Below the pieces are notes generated by a model. It did no database searches, was not told the DNA's origin, and saw only the letters and a program-made list of their open reading frames with translations. A program made the position numbers and the translations under genes. Below, piece after piece: positions 19,900 to 30,231 of a stretch of 64,000 nt of DNA. Numbering within the stretch: position 1 is the stretch's first letter; the number at the start of each line of letters is the position of its first letter. The stretch comes from Angomonas deanei (lineage: Eukaryota; Euglenozoa; Kinetoplastea; Trypanosomatida; Trypanosomatidae): the NCBI GenBank assembly GCA_903995115.1, contig LR877156.1:248001-312000 (forward strand). Direction: 5' to 3'.

Positions 19900-21180
19900 A
19901 TGGCGAAGAAACACGCCAAACCACAAATAGCAACCGCTAGTAAAAAGAGAGAAAGAGAAGTTTCGCCCCCGAAAGAAACTAAACCGAATCCACAAAAAAT
20001 GATAAAAGAATCTAAATCTTTTACCGAGGACGACGACGAGGAAGACGTCCACCGCCCCATGGAGGAGCTGGAGAACAGCGACGACTCGGGGGAGAGCTAC
20101 GATCTCGATAACGACTCCCAAGATAGCAGTTTGCAAGGGGAGGAGGAGGAGGAGCGCGATGAGGAGATACGCCTGATGAAGGCGGCGCTGGCCAAAGCGC
20201 GGGGGAGCGGCCGTGCCCCTAGCGAGGAGGAAGAAGAAGAGGAAGAAGATTTTGAAAATGAAGACAGTGACGAGGAGGACGATAAGGATGCTCCTCAGTC
20301 GATTCAGGTAGACTTTGGCGCCTTCGACATGACGGACGCCCACGTGGAGCCCATCATGTATCTTATTGATCAGCTCATTCCGGACCACATGTTAGAGGTC
20401 GACCGTGATGACTTTGCCGCCCTGGTACGGGAGAGCCCCTACACGATGGTGCTGAAGGTCAGCGGCGAGGAGGACGACGACGAGGAGGAGGAAGAGGAGG
20501 TGCATGGGTTCACCACCATTGTGGACGTGGCGCATAACTATTCCAAGCACATTGCCTCGCTGAAGCCGTTGGTGAAGCTATTAAAAGAGGATTGCTGGCG
20601 GACGGCGGCGGCGGGGGCGCACCCGGTGGATCTTCTCCTCGACCTCAACCACAATGAGAAGAACCCCAGCAAGGCGGTGTGGCTCATCTCGCAGCAAAAT
20701 AAGCACACCGTGCCGATGGAGCTGACTCAACAAATGATGGAAGATATGCTAAACCGACTAGAGGAGAGCAGCAATAATAATAATAAGGGAGGAGACTCCC
20801 CTGTGTTTGCCTCTCCCTCCTGCATGTTTGTGATTTTAGCAAAACTACAAAAAGCGGTGGATGCGCCGGTCTCCTTGGACAGCAAAAAGAAGACCAAGTC
20901 GGACGGAAAAGAAAAAGACAGCAACAATAATAAAAGTGAACTATTTGACATTTCTCAACACTACCTCTTCTGGCGGGAGGAGGACGAGGTGCTCTACCAC
21001 TTCCGTGATACCCGTGTGGCGGCACTGCTGTATCGGTGCAGGGCGCAGTATGATGGGCAGCCAGAGTCGGAGCGGCCGCTGTCGGTGTTGTTTGTGATTT
21101 CCTCTCCAACCGTGCTGCGACAGGCATTGGAGGCCATGAAGCGGAAGAGTACGTTGAAACCGGAGATAACGTATTACTGA
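19900..21180 (+). CDS. BCCIP: BCCIP/Bcp1 family protein
   Basis: A 426-residue protein. It has a Lys-rich N-terminus, long Glu/Asp tracts (residues about 40-135), then the conserved BCCIP domain beginning at VDFGAFDMTDAHVEPI and running through VWLISQQNKHTVPMEL to FRDTRVAALLYR and a closing LSVLFVIS segment. In yeast and animals this family chaperones a ribosomal protein (uL14) and supports nuclear export and BRCA2/p21 functions. A short Asn tract (AAT codons) is inserted near residue 290. Uninterrupted. Confidence 0.85.
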   Translation: MAKKHAKPQIATASKKREREVSPPKETKPNPQKMIKESKSFTEDDDEEDVHRPMEELENSDDSGESYDLDNDSQDSSLQGEEEEERDEEIRLMKAALAKARGSGRAPSEEEEEEEEDFENEDSDEEDDKDAPQSIQVDFGAFDMTDAHVEPIMYLIDQLIPDHMLEVDRDDFAALVRESPYTMVLKVSGEEDDDEEEEEEVHGFTTIVDVAHNYSKHIASLKPLVKLLKEDCWRTAAAGAHPVDLLLDLNHNEKNPSKAVWLISQQNKHTVPMELTQQMMEDMLNRLEESSNNNNKGGDSPVFASPSCMFVILAKLQKAVDAPVSLDSKKKTKSDGKEKDSNNNKSELFDISQHYLFWREEDEVLYHFRDTRVAALLYRCRAQYDGQPESERPLSVLFVISSPTVLRQALEAMKRKSTLKPEITYY

Positions 21181-21407
21181 TCTTTTCCTCCCTTTTTTTA
21201 AAAAAAAACTATAAACCTATAAATAGAGCATATCGATTAAGTTTATTATTATTATGGTTGATCGAACAGAAGAGAGATACAATAAAAACAGTAGTGTGTA
21301 TAAGTCATTTCTTGCTTTGCTCATATTTCTCGTTTCTCTCTTTTTCGTCTTTTAAAGCAAAAAAAAAAAAAAAAGTAGTTCATTTGATTTCTTGGAACTA
21401 ACAATAA

Positions 21408-22262
21408 ATGAGTAGTCACTCTGAAAAAGAGGAAGTAACACGTCGGGTGCTTTCCATCTATAATAATAACAATAATAACAATTTAGAATCGAATAGTATT
21501 TTATTATTCGGTGAGGAATCTTTCTTCCACGAAGAAAAACTAAAAAAGAGGTATAAAAAAATAGCCTTATACGTACACCCCGACAAAAATAACAACAATA
21601 ATGAAATCAATTACCAAAACTTATTTCAGTTTGTTCAAAACTGTTTTGAGTTTACATTGGAAAAAGTAACTCGACACAACCATACGATAAAACGAACGAC
21701 AAACACGAGAGACGACTCCGTTCCCTCTTTTCCTAATCATAATGGTAATGTACCACCCCCGCCTAACGTATTTCATACGAATAATAATAATAATAATGGA
21801 AATAACAAAACGGAAGAGGATACGACGAACATTCCTCCGCCACCGAATATATTTAATACACCTTATAATACGAACGATCGCCCGCCGATGAAACTACCAA
21901 CCTTAGAGTCCAGTAGCGAGGAAGACGTCAGCAGTGACGAGGAGGATATACCTTACACGAGTAATCGCGGTTTTCCGAATCAAACTTTATTTCATCCACC
22001 AAACACGAATCCTACCGAAAATAATAGCAATAGTATTAATCATAATAATCATAATGGGGTATTGCACTTGAAAGAGTTGTTTTCAAAGTATAAAGTGTCG
22101 TATAAAGAGACGGAAATAACGAATGCACCGTTGCCAAAGAATCCTAATGTGAAAAAGACGAAAAGTTCTACCACCAATAATAATATTGTGTCGTCGTCAC
22201 TGGGTAAGCGATGTAGTTGTGGAATTGCTGAGAAGGGGAAATGTTTCTTATGTGGCGACTGA
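21408..22262 (+). CDS. Asn-rich J-domain-like protein with C-terminal Cys cluster
   Basis: A 284-residue protein. Residues about 35-85 resemble a J domain: EEKLKKRYKKIALYVHPDKN contains the HPD tripeptide needed to stimulate Hsp70 ATPase, followed by a helix with FQFVQNCFEFTLE. The rest is Asn/Pro/Ser-rich with two PPPPN-type motifs and AAT tracts, a short acidic SSSEEDVSSDEED segment, and a C-terminal CSCGIAEKGKCFLCGD, which could bind zinc. I cannot assign it to a named J-protein. The low complexity makes the ends uncertain. Uninterrupted, ends in TGA. Confidence 0.7.
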   Translation: MSSHSEKEEVTRRVLSIYNNNNNNNLESNSILLFGEESFFHEEKLKKRYKKIALYVHPDKNNNNNEINYQNLFQFVQNCFEFTLEKVTRHNHTIKRTTNTRDDSVPSFPNHNGNVPPPPNVFHTNNNNNNGNNKTEEDTTNIPPPPNIFNTPYNTNDRPPMKLPTLESSSEEDVSSDEEDIPYTSNRGFPNQTLFHPPNTNPTENNSNSINHNNHNGVLHLKELFSKYKVSYKETEITNAPLPKNPNVKKTKSSTTNNNIVSSSLGKRCSCGIAEKGKCFLCGD

Positions 22263-22475
22263 GAGTACATTCTTTCTGTGAGTTTATTGGTTTACTGCTA
22301 CAATGAATAACGAATTATTATTGTTATTTTGAATTGAAAATGTATATTGTCCTTCTGTTTTCTGGCCCCTTTTATTTGTTATTTTAAATTCTACCTCTTC
22401 CCCCTTATTTTTATCTTTTTCGATTAGTTCAGTTTTTTTCTCTTTTCCTTTTTTTTTAAATCTAAAACTAGGAAA

Positions 22476-25400
22476 ATGGAGGACGAACAGAGGAACAAGT
22501 CGCATAAGAGCAAGACCACCGGCAACAAGGCACTCAAGAAGGATGTTTTACGGAAGAAGAAGGCAGGCATCGACCTGCAGCCCAATCGCGGTAGCAACGT
22601 GAAGGCCTTCCAGAGCGTCACGGCGGGTAGTCACAGGGCACACAAATTCCTCCGCAGTGTGGAGAAGCGCGAGTCCACGCTGCATATGCCGACCATCGAT
22701 AAGACCTTCAAGGCCTTGGTGAGCGAGCCGCCACTGCTCGTCGCGGTGGTAGGTCCCCCTGGCGTGGGCAAGACGACTCTGATACGGTCCATGGTGAAGT
22801 TTTACAGCAATCGCAACTTGCAACAAATTAACGGACCCGTCACCGTCGTCGCCAGTCGCAGTCGTCGTATTACTTTCTTTGAGTGCCCCAACACGCTGGC
22901 GGCCATGTGCGATATCGCGAAGGTAGCCGACCTCGTCTTACTGATGGTGGACGGTGGGTACGGATTTGAGATGGAAACTTTTGAGTTTCTCAATATTGCC
23001 CAAGTGCATGGGTTTCCACGCATGTTCGGCGTCGTCTCTCACCTCGATCATCTCAAGTCAGGAAAGGCGTTGAAGAAGCGCAAGAAGTTCTTACGCCATC
23101 GGTTCTGGCACGAGGTAGCGGCGGGCGCCAAGCTCATTTGCCTTTCGCCCATGATACGCGGTATGTACCGCCCTAACGATGTGCTCAACTTACACCGCAT
23201 GCTCATCACCGTGGAGCCCAAGGTCGCCTCCTGGCGTCAGACCCACGCCTGCGCCCTGCTAGACCGTCATGAGGATATCACCGACCCTGAAATGATCGCC
23301 GCCGACCCCAACTGTAACCGCACCATTGCCTTTTACGGTTTCTCCCGTGGCAAGCCGTTCAAGCCCGGCCAGCTCGTCCACATCCCTGGTCTGGGGGACT
23401 TCCCGGTAGAGCACATCTCACGGCAGGAGGATCCTTGCGAGGCAGAACGCCTACAGGAGAATAAAGCGCTAGGCCACCGCATGCGTCATCTCAGCACCAA
23501 ACAAAAGAAGCTGTACGCGCCCTACTGCGATGTCGGCGGCATCACGTACGACGACGATGCCATCTATATTCAGGAAGATGCCGAGCGAGGCGCCATCGAG
23601 CGGAGTGGCGAGGGTCTACAGCTATTGCGAGAGCTGCAGCGGGCGGCCCCCATGGATGCTGCGAAGGCTGGTGTGAACGTGATGCGCCGTCCGGTTGTCT
23701 TTCGAGATGAAGACACGATGGAGCTGGAAGTCGAGGAAGGTGGCCTCGTGCCATCGGAGGAGGACTCCAACGACGACGACGACGCGCTGTACTCCGATGA
23801 TGAAAATGTGATGGCCGCCGCGAAGAAGAATGACTTATCTCAGTTCGGCGTGGAGCGTCCCATCGACAATGAAGAAGAGGACGATGAAGAGGAGGATGAG
23901 GAGCAGGCGGGGGCGACGGGCGGTCTGCTACCACGGCTCTACAACGACCCTGACAGCGTGCGTGTACACGCGGTGCGTCACGACTGGTCGGACCCTCAGA
24001 ACCTACGCAACCTCAAGGACCTCTGTGTCACCGGTAACTGGGAGAGTGGCGAGGCCGACGGCGAGGAGGGCGAGGACGAGGAGCGCGGCAGTAAAGGGTA
24101 CGACAGTGACGACGAAGACTTTGAGGCACAAATCAAAGGGGAGAAGCCCATTAAAGCCATCGAGGACAGTGAAGAGGACGACGACGACAGCGACGGCGGG
24201 GAGGAGGATGGGGAGAGGAGAGAGAAGGCCGCCGTCCCCCGTCATAACGCTCTCGCTGGGGTCTCCTACGACAACGCACACCCCACCGCTATCCGTCCAG
24301 CCTCACGCAAGCAGAGCCGCCCAGAAGAAGGCGACGAGGATGATTACGATATACTCAATGACGGGGAGGACGGGGACCCCACCGGTGGAAACCTCACAGG
24401 GGACGCGGAACTGGATGGTCTCGTGTCTACCTTCCTACAAGATAACAATGCACCAGCGCGGAAGGGGGCCTTGGCGTCGAACTTGTTATTACAGGAAGAA
24501 GAGGATGGTATCACGTTTGCTGGACAGGACGGCTACGGGGCCAGACGTAAAGGAGAGGAGGACGGTGATGACGACGGGGAGGAGGACCGTATCGCGGCGG
24601 AGGGTGGCACTCTCACCGAGGAGCAGGAGCGTATTCTCAAGAAAAAGATGGAAAAGAAGAAACTCTTCGACGAAAACTACGACACCGGCGGTGACGACTC
24701 CAAGAAGAACATGTCCTACGCCTACTACCACCAACTCAATCGTCAGATGGAGGAGAAGAAGGCACAGATGAGAATGCTGTGAAGGAGGTCGGAGAGGATA
24801 TCGAGAAGAAAGTGAAGCTCGTTGGCTTCTTCAGTGGATTGTATCTGCGTATTGTGATTAAGGACATCCCAGCGGAGTTTCTCAAGCACTTTGACCCCAA
24901 GTTACCTCTCATCGCGGGTGGTCTCAACGCCGGGGAGGATGAGTTCCGCCTCGTGCATGCGAAGCTAATGCGACACCGGTGGTACCCCAAGATCTTGAAG
25001 GCACAGGATCCTATTTTGCTGTCGATGGGATGGAGACGTATCCAGACACAACCCATCTTTGCCACCGAGGACCCCAACGGCCGCTCCCGCTATCTCAAGT
25101 ACACGCCCCAGCACATGCACTGTATTGCCGCCTTCTATGCGCCGGTGGTGCCCCCCAATACGGGTTTCCTTGCCTTTCCGGTGAGAGAACAGCGGACCAC
25201 AAACTTCCGCATTACCGCCTCCGGCTACACCGTCGGCAATGATGTCACCACTGGTGTCGTCAAGAAACTGAAGCTGACGGGCACCTCCCGCCAAGGTAGA
25301 TAAGACCACGGTGTTCGTGAAAAATATGTTCAGCAGTGATGTGGAGGCGAGTAAGTTCGTGGGCGCTAAGTTGAAGTCTGTTTCCGGGGTGCGCGGTATC

Positions 25401-26031
25401 ATCAAGTCCGTCCTCAAGGGAAAGAACGGCCTCGTGCGCGCCACCTTTGAGGATAAAATATTCCCCAGCGACATTGTCTTTATCCGTGCGTGGAAGTCGG
25501 TGGAGCCTCCAGAGTACTGTGCGATGCAGCGCAACTTGCTAGACCCGACCTGGGTCGGCATGAAGACGATGCGGGAGCTGCGCTGGGAGCGTGGCATCAC
25601 CCTCACCGAGAACAAGGACAGCGAGTACAAGGACATTAAGCGCCGGCACCGTGCCGAGGCAGAGGGCGAGGACAAGTCTGGTCGTGTGATGCTCTCCCGT
25701 AACACCCGCATGCAACTACCCTTCGAAATGAAGGAAGGAGTTCATCCCGATTGAGCGGTCGAACGCCCTTCAACAGCGCCTCAAGGCCGCCACCACTGTC
25801 GTCCCCGAGGTACGGGAGCAGCAACACCAGGCACTGCTGGATGTCTTTGCCGACCGGGCCGACGCGATGCAGAAGAAGAAGAGTGAGGCCAAGAAAAGGG
25901 CACGTGAGAAGGCGGCGAAGGAGGCGGAGAGAGAAAACGAAAAGTACTTGGCTGGACTGAAGAAGGCCAAGAAGGAAACCGCACGGACACAAGAATTCCA
26001 GTCTCAGCGAAAGTCGCGACACAAAAAGTAA
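22476..26031 (+). CDS. BMS1: Ribosome biogenesis GTPase BMS1, frame-interrupted
   Basis: A GTPase of about 1180 residues, the size of yeast Bms1, that acts in small-subunit pre-rRNA processing with Rcl1 and U3 snoRNP. The P-loop is GPPGVGKTTL (residue 93). Long acidic tracts follow, then the C-terminal Bms1/Tsr1 domain (FFSGLYLRIV, PLIAGGLNAGEDEF, GVRGIIKSVLKG). The frame changes three times: near 24772 (-1, missing base in CAGATGAGAATG), near 25293 (+1, CGCCAAG) and near 25733 (+1, AAGGAAGG). Each join restores family sequence, for example KLTGTSR followed by KVDKTTVFVKNMF. The C-terminal basic coiled region runs to TAA at 26029-26031. The gene is essential in other eukaryotes, so true loss is unlikely; assembly indels are the likely cause. 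Confidence 0.9.
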
Positions 26032-26439
26032 AGACGGACTAAGATTAGTAATATGTTTTTTTTTTTTTAAATTTAAAATATTTTTATTCGTATAAGATTA
26101 ATAATTAATAAGTGTTTTTTCCCGTTTTTAATGAATACCATCATAAATAGTTTTTTTTTTTCCGTCGTTTTTTTGTTTTGTTTTACTTTTTCTGGTTTGG
26201 ACAATTCTCTCTTTCTCTCTAGCAGTGTTTTTTTCTGGTTATTAAGTATTTTTTTTTTTTTTTTCTGCAAGTATACGTCTACAGGATATATTTGCCCCCT
26301 TTTTCAAAAAAATTAATTTTCATTAGTATTTTAACATTTTTATATATAAAAGCCAATCAATCAGTGAATAAGTCATTTTAAAAATCAAAAACGAAAACAT
26401 AATCCACAATTTTCAAATAAATAATAATTCTTAGTATTC
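26032..26439. other. AT-rich spacer with T-runs
   Basis: A 408-base spacer with T-runs at about 26056-26067, 26152-26161 and 26250-26263. Small ORFs here are Phe/Ser-rich translations of T-runs and are not credible genes. No tRNA-like or snRNA-like fold was recognised. Confidence 0.4.
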
Positions 26440-28364
26440 ATGCAGATAGAAAAAGGCTACCCCCCGTTGGCCTTACTACTGTACTTACAGTCGGCGCCGC
26501 CAGACGTCATCTTCTCTGCCTTCCGCCAGGACTGCGCTAGCAAAGGTGTGCCGTGGTACTCCTCGGAAAGTCAAAATTACGTCTTGGAGTACTGTTTGCG
26601 TCATCCCGGTGAGTAAAAAATATCCGCCTCGCTATAGCACGCTGCGCTCTTTTTTAAAACAATATATTACGTCCCTCGAGGACCCCGATGTGATGAGCGC
26701 CCACGCCAGTAATGACGTGGACGGGGAGGAGGACCCCGTCCACCTGGAGCTGATGGAGTCGTACATTGGCTTAAGTGTAATGAACGCTGGCGTGAATGAC
26801 GATTGGTGTTACAAGTCGTTTTTCAATCCGTATATTGAGCGGTTACGGACGACACGGCGGACGGAGCACAAGTACCTCAATATGGATGGCGGGGTCGAGG
26901 ACGCCAGCGGGGACAAGGAGGAGCGCCGGGAGCAGCGGCGGCGCGAAAAGAAGGAAATCCTTTCCATGTTCTGTCCGGTGCGCGTCTCCTGTCAGCAACT
27001 CAGCAACGTGGGGTACTCCCTGTGGCCGGCCTCCTTTGTCATGACGCAGCTGCTCGCCCAGGAGCTGGTCGGCACCACACGACTGCTCGCCCCTTATTTG
27101 TTTCCTCATCGTAAGCTGTGGGGGGAGGCGGAGGCCAATGAGCCCCCGCTGGACATGAGCGAGCGACTGAATATAGTGGAACTAGGCTCCGGGGTAGGGC
27201 TCACCCCCGCCCTCCTCCACCGCGTGCCCGCCTACTGCCGCCATGTGGGGACCTACACCATCACCGACTACCAAAACGGCATTTTAGAAAATATTAACTA
27301 CAACTTGGATGAGAATAAGGTCTGTCGGGTCGAGGATTACGTGGCGGCCTCACGGGGTCTGCAGAGTGATGTGGAGCCGCCTTTCCACATGACCGCCATT
27401 GTGGACTGGACCAGGCTTGCTACCGCCCGTTCCGTGATCACCAGCTGTCCCATGAACCTCCTGCTCGCCGCCGACTGTATCTATGATGTGGATGTCATCC
27501 CAGGCCTCGTCGCGACGATGCGGGTCTTCATGCAGGAGTCTTTCCCCGCCATGGTCAGCAAGAGCAACCGCATGACCCTGGGCTCCACCAAGCAGGAGAA
27601 CGACCTCCAGAAGCGCACCTGCCTCGTCGTCCAGACCCACCGTCAGAACAGCACGATGAAAGTCTTCTTCGACGCCGTGAGGGAGTTTGCGGTGGTGCGT
27701 AGTTATTTGTTGGTGCGCCGCCGTATCGGGGAGATGCGACGACGACTGAGTAGCGGCAAGGACGGCAGGGACCGTGGCCTCATTCCACTAGGCGAGTGGG
27801 CCGCTACGATTGACCAAGGGCCTACTGTATTTGAAGATGAGGAGCGCATCGTCTGTGCCCTACAGCCGGACGAGGTCTTGCCAGACGGTAGTCTGCGTAG
27901 TTTACGAGGCGTACGGAACGTAGCGGACACCACGGGGAGCACTTCTCACCGCGGGGGCAGCAGCACCCCCAGGCACGGGTTCTATCAACTCGTATTCCTA
28001 CAAGAAAACCTCCCAAGGCAGCGGTAACACCTTCAACACCAGTTCCATGGGCACGCTGCAGGCCGTGGATATTGAACAGTTGCTAAAAGATGACATGATT
28101 GGCCCCTTTTACACCTCCATGGCAGGACTGGTCGCCGTGCATGTGCTACGGTTGCGCGGCGCCGACGACGATGAGGATGACTTGGGGATGAGCTTAAGGC
28201 CACCACGACCACCGGGGTCGCGCCGCTCCTCGCACTCCTCGCCACGGATAGAGGTGCAGCCGCTGGTGAGTACGGAGGTAGGCTCGGAGGAATCCACGCT
28301 GCCACGGCTGTCATCGAGCAATAGTCGGGGGATCTTGAGTCACTCCAAACGGAAGAAAAAGTAA
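26440..28364 (+). CDS. EEF2KMT: EEF2KMT/FAM86-like lysine methyltransferase, frame-interrupted
   Basis: A protein of about 640 residues. It starts MQIEKGYPPLALL at 26440 and includes RHPGEKKYPPRY, which lines up with RHPVCVKHPPS of human FAM86A, so the true start lies upstream of the ATG at 26546. The seven-beta-strand methyltransferase part shows VELGSGVGLTP (SAM motif I), VDWTRL and LLAADCIYD (motif post-II). FAM86A trimethylates eEF2 on Lys525. The frame changes at GAGTAAAAAA (near 26616, +1) and near 28018 (+1). The ~170-residue C-terminal tail, acidic then Ser/Arg-rich, is not in the human protein. Its family could instead be a related METTL21-type enzyme, but the N-terminal match favours FAM86. 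Confidence 0.75.
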
Positions 28365-29075
28365 TACCTCAAAAAATGTGATTTTTTTTTTTTTTTTGTG
28401 TATGAAAAATTTTAATACTGTAACTTTTTTTTTTGTAGTAGGCAAAAGCGATTTTTTTTATGTTTGCTTCCGATTTTTCTTTCGGCTTTCTTCTTTTAAA
28501 TGTTGGAATGTTTCTTATGTTGTGGTGTTTTTTTTTTTTTTTTTGTTCTGATCGTATATTTCTTCGCGGTTACTCTTTTTTTTTTTTGTTGATGTATGCA
28601 AATTTTTGTATTTTTGGCGAGTACTGTAATAAAACGAGTTATGATTTTAAAATAAAGAAATAACAAAAAAAAAAAGTTAACTACATAATATGGTGTAAAA
28701 ATGAAAAGTAATAATGTTTATTCCCATATGTTCTCATTTTATATATATATAATATACTTTTCTGATTAATATATGATAATGATACTAAACGTGTGGCGTA
28801 ATTCTGTATATTCTTTCTTATAAATTGAACTTTTTTTTTTTAATTTTCTTACGACTTTTTGATCGAATAATGTATATCATGTATATTGAGTCTGTAAAAA
28901 AATAATAGTAATAGAAAAGCACAAATAATAATTCTACTTTTATGATAAAATTTAATCAACTTTCAGCAAAAGAAAACGCATTCCTTTTCTATTTCCCTTT
29001 CTAAAACAAGGAACTATCCGTACAATAGCATAATAATAAAAAAAAGTAGTTCACCTCTTTTTTTTTACTTTCTAT
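28365..29075. other. Longest gene-free stretch, AT-rich
   Basis: A 711-base spacer with several T-runs (28382-28397, 28532-28544 and others) and a TATATATATA stretch (28740-28750). One Phe-rich ORF at 28460-28663 is a product of T-runs. No conserved RNA element is recognisable. It could hold a transcription-related boundary, but the genes on both sides are on the same strand. Confidence 0.4.
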
Positions 29076-29918
29076 ATGGTATTCTCTATTCCCTCCTACC
29101 TCTGCACCGGGGACCGCCCGCAGAAGCAGCACGTGGACCCTCGCGTGAAGGGAGCCACCTTCTACGTGTCTCGCCCCAAGACCGGCCACAACCCCGACGC
29201 CCTATTCGATAAACACTTTCTCTACATGTGGAACGGCGAGCGCGGCGCGGACTTGGAGACGATGCGACGAAAAGAGCAGTTGGAGTCGAAAAAGAAGTTT
29301 ATCACACCGACTGGTTTCCTGCCGACGGGCCCCTCGCCCAAGCCGTCCGGGTTAGGCTCCTACTTTGGGACCTTTCAGCAGAAACCGCCCATCTACGCCC
29401 CACCGAACCCCGAGAAACACGAGCAGCGGATCGCCAAGAAGGAGCTGGCCCCCCGCGGGATCTACACCGCGCCCATTCGCAAGACCCCCGCGGAACTCTG
29501 TGGGGAGTACATTGCGAATATTTATGATCAACCTCGCATTAACGATCGCGAGGCGCGCAAGACGTGGCGGCAGCGCATGCCAGCGGAGCCCTTCCGCCCT
29601 GGTGGTCGACTGGGGTATACGTTTGATGAGTCCATGGCCACCGGCCACAGCAAGTGCTACATCATGACGGTCCCCTTCAAGGAAAAGAAACCGGAGCCGG
29701 TGTTTTCTCATTTTCGTATTGCCGCCCCGTGGCGCCCGGCGGGGTACGTGGACGACAGCCCAGCGCACATGGAGTACTGGGAGGACCCTTACGGGGGGTA
29801 CGACCCTCGCCTCGACCCCAAGTCCTACGTGAAGAAACCCTCTGACAACGTCTTCAAGCCCAGCTCTGCACCCGATGATTTCTGGTATACACAGAGCGTA
29901 GCCTTCAAGCGGATTTGA
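29076..29918 (+). CDS. CFAP96: Cilia- and flagella-associated protein CFAP96 (C4orf47) homologue
   Basis: A 280-residue protein without catalytic motifs. It matches C4orf47/CFAP96 by SGLGSYFGTF (human CGLGSYYGTI), the early FDKHFLYMWNGERG segment (human FDPHFVRIFEGEG), and a C-terminal FKPSSAPDDFW. Family members sit on axonemal or centrosomal microtubules. A flagellar structural role would suit a kinetoplastid. Rich in Pro, Lys and aromatic residues. Uninterrupted, GC3-rich, ends in TGA. Confidence 0.75.
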   Translation: MVFSIPSYLCTGDRPQKQHVDPRVKGATFYVSRPKTGHNPDALFDKHFLYMWNGERGADLETMRRKEQLESKKKFITPTGFLPTGPSPKPSGLGSYFGTFQQKPPIYAPPNPEKHEQRIAKKELAPRGIYTAPIRKTPAELCGEYIANIYDQPRINDREARKTWRQRMPAEPFRPGGRLGYTFDESMATGHSKCYIMTVPFKEKKPEPVFSHFRIAAPWRPAGYVDDSPAHMEYWEDPYGGYDPRLDPKSYVKKPSDNVFKPSSAPDDFWYTQSVAFKRI

Positions 29919-30231
29919 GATCCTTATCCTTATGATAATGGCGTGTAGTAGTACTTGTAAAATTGTTAAATAATGTATCTATTATAATTACTTTTTTTTT
30001 TTTTTTTATGTATGTTTTTTTTTTTTTTTAACGCTAACCGTCCCTCCTTCACTGTTACAACTTTTTTTTTTTACGTTGTATATTTAGAAAAAAAAAAAAC
30101 GATATGGAGCGCGAGAGTTTTAAAAAAAAAAAATCACAATAATGAATAACAGTCAAGTCAAAAGTATACTCTCCTCTCCCCTTTTGACACAGTCTTTAGA
30201 TTAGAATAGATTTTTTTTTATTTTCATCAGA
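29919..30231. other. Spacer with four T-runs and two A-runs
   Basis: A 313-base spacer with T-runs at 29992-30007, 30017-30029 and 30062-30072 and A-runs at 30089-30100 and 30122-30132. No gene or RNA seen. Confidence 0.4.

Noticed and set aside
26131-26316. Phe/Ser-rich small ORF after BMS1
   Set aside because: Same reason: T-run translation in a spacer.
26614-26640. GTGAGT at the EEF2KMT frame change, resembling a 5' splice site with a short intron
   Set aside because: The homologous residues KKYPPRY begin directly after it, so nothing can be removed. One surplus base explains the break.
28460-28663. Phe-rich 67-codon ORF in the longest spacer
   Set aside because: It is a translation of T-runs without codon structure or motif.
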